Part shown: positions 63,213 through 64,000 of the stretch, one piece after another
Layout: each line of letters begins with the position of its first letter
Numbering within the stretch: the stretch's first letter is position 1
Origin: UBA7662 sp041688385
GTDB lineage: Bacteria; Bacteroidota; Bacteroidia; UBA7662
DNA: 64,000 nt
Assembly: GCA_041688385.1 (NCBI GenBank)
Contig: JBDNIH010000168.1
Span: forward strand, 1-64,000
Direction: 5' to 3'
The notes under the pieces: generated by a model
Databases searched by the model: none
What the model was told of the DNA's origin: nothing
Seen by the model: only the letters and a program-made list of their open reading frames with translations
Position numbers and translations under genes: made by a program

Positions 63213-64000
63213 ATGTCGTATAAAAAAGAGTTTAAACTCAAAAGTAATTTCACCAAAATCCGTATCGGCCTGGCTTCGCCAGAGTCGATATTGGACCGTT
63301 CGTTCGGTGAAGTTGTTAAGCCGGAAACCATCAACTACCGGACCTACAAGCCGGAGATGGGTGGATTGTTCTGCGAACGCATTTTTGGTCCGGTAAAAGA
63401 CTACGAATGTCATTGCGGTAAATACAAACGTATCCGTTATAAGGGTATCGTATGTGACCGTTGTGGTGTAGAAGTTACCGAGAAAAAGGTGCGTCGTGAG
63501 CGTATGGGTCACATCAAATTGGTGGTACCTGTAGCACATATCTGGTATTTCCGTTCGCTTCCGAATAAAATCGGATATCTGTTGGGCTTGCCGAGCAAAA
63601 AACTCGACACCATCATTTATTATGAGCGATATGTAGTGATTCAAGCGGGTATCAAAGAAGCCGACGGTATCAAACGGATGGATTTCCTCACCGAGGAAGA
63701 ATATCTGGATATCGTGGATTCATTGCCGCGCGAAAACCACATGCTTGATGACCAGGATCCAAACAAATTCATCGCGAAGATGGGTGCGGATGCCCTGCAT
63801 GATTTGTTATCACGTATCAACCTCGACGACCTGAGCTATGCTTTGCGTCACCAGGCGGCTACCGAGACATCGCAGCAGCGTAAAACCGAAGCCCTCAAAC
63901 GTTTGAAAATTGTAGAAGCCTTCCGTGGTGCCAACGAGACCGGTGTAAACCGTCCTGAGTGGATGATCGTGAAGATGGTTCCTGTGATTCCACCTGAATT
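63213..64000 (+). CDS. rpoC: DNA-directed RNA polymerase subunit beta', 5' part only
   Basis: ATG 63213; 262 codons are present before the window ends. FTKIRIGLASPESILDRSFG, RTYKPEMGGLFCERIFGPVK, and the N-terminal zinc-binding set CHCGKYKRIRYKGIVCDRCG are seen, followed by HIWYFRSLPNKIGYLLG. Catalytic NADFDGD lies beyond the window. Confidence 0.97.
   Translation, partial: MSYKKEFKLKSNFTKIRIGLASPESILDRSFGEVVKPETINYRTYKPEMGGLFCERIFGPVKDYECHCGKYKRIRYKGIVCDRCGVEVTEKKVRRERMGHIKLVVPVAHIWYFRSLPNKIGYLLGLPSKKLDTIIYYERYVVIQAGIKEADGIKRMDFLTEEEYLDIVDSLPRENHMLDDQDPNKFIAKMGADALHDLLSRINLDDLSYALRHQAATETSQQRKTEALKRLKIVEAFRGANETGVNRPEWMIVKMVPVIPPE

Overview
The window is a chromosomal stretch of a member of the Bacteroidota, probably near Chitinophagales or Saprospirales. 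The phylum call rests on TTG-N18/19-TAnnTTTG promoters, a general lack of Shine-Dalgarno sequences, many TTG and GTG starts, and Bacteroidota-type families (Porin_10-like putative porin, DUF2851, PadR/PspC pairs, split HipA). The order-level guess rests mainly on the shape of ribosomal protein L32 and is weak. Most of the window is dense housekeeping sequence. I found no prophage, CRISPR array or rRNA.

Layout. 1-6.5 kb: a 2-hydroxyacid dehydrogenase cut by the window edge, rsmA, a leucyl aminopeptidase overlapping pdxA, then a three-gene split-HipA toxin-antitoxin module (hipB-hipS-hipT) with an AT-rich palindrome over its promoter. 6.5-12.1 kb: an envelope-lipid and translation cluster (yceD, rpmF, plsX, fabH, efp, accB, accC) closed by a terminator. 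12.1-20.4 kb: an Nfu protein, gamma-glutamyltransferase, a small polysaccharide operon (oxidoreductase, lipoprotein, polyprenyl glycosylphosphotransferase), pcm, smpB, a thioesterase and a DtxR-family regulator. 20.7-30.4 kb: a PadR/PspC pair, a decayed REP-associated transposase, corA, a secreted Bacteroidota protein of unknown function, a putative porin, purine nucleoside phosphorylase and lpxK.

30.5-41.2 kb: a Nif3-like/zinc-ribbon/TPR operon, a small outer-membrane protein, a heavily mutated sodium:solute symporter pseudogene, then an overlapping minus-strand series (pssA, purS, M28 peptidase, rsmI, lnt, suhB). 41.2-54.4 kb: an asparaginase-like hydrolase, a fatty-acid desaturase, Mrp plus an Nfu protein plus pyrF, tRNA-Pro, DUF2851 with a mini-PspC protein and a sugar-nucleotide reductase, an NSS transporter with its tiny MetS-like subunit, a ComEA-like protein, an acyl-CoA dehydrogenase, rpsU, xerC and hpf.

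54.4 kb to the end: the deeply conserved translation/transcription block tRNA-Thr, Tyr, Gly, Thr, tuf, tRNA-Trp, secE, nusG, rplK-A-J-L, rpoB, rpoC, the last running off the window.

The least ordinary parts are the HipBST-like module, the relics (symporter, RAYT transposase, a membrane-protein relic), a composite intergenic repeat present twice in opposite orientation, a set of genes whose promoter element lies against the start codon, and two genes with strong Shine-Dalgarno sequences. Nothing here is clearly a new biological system.
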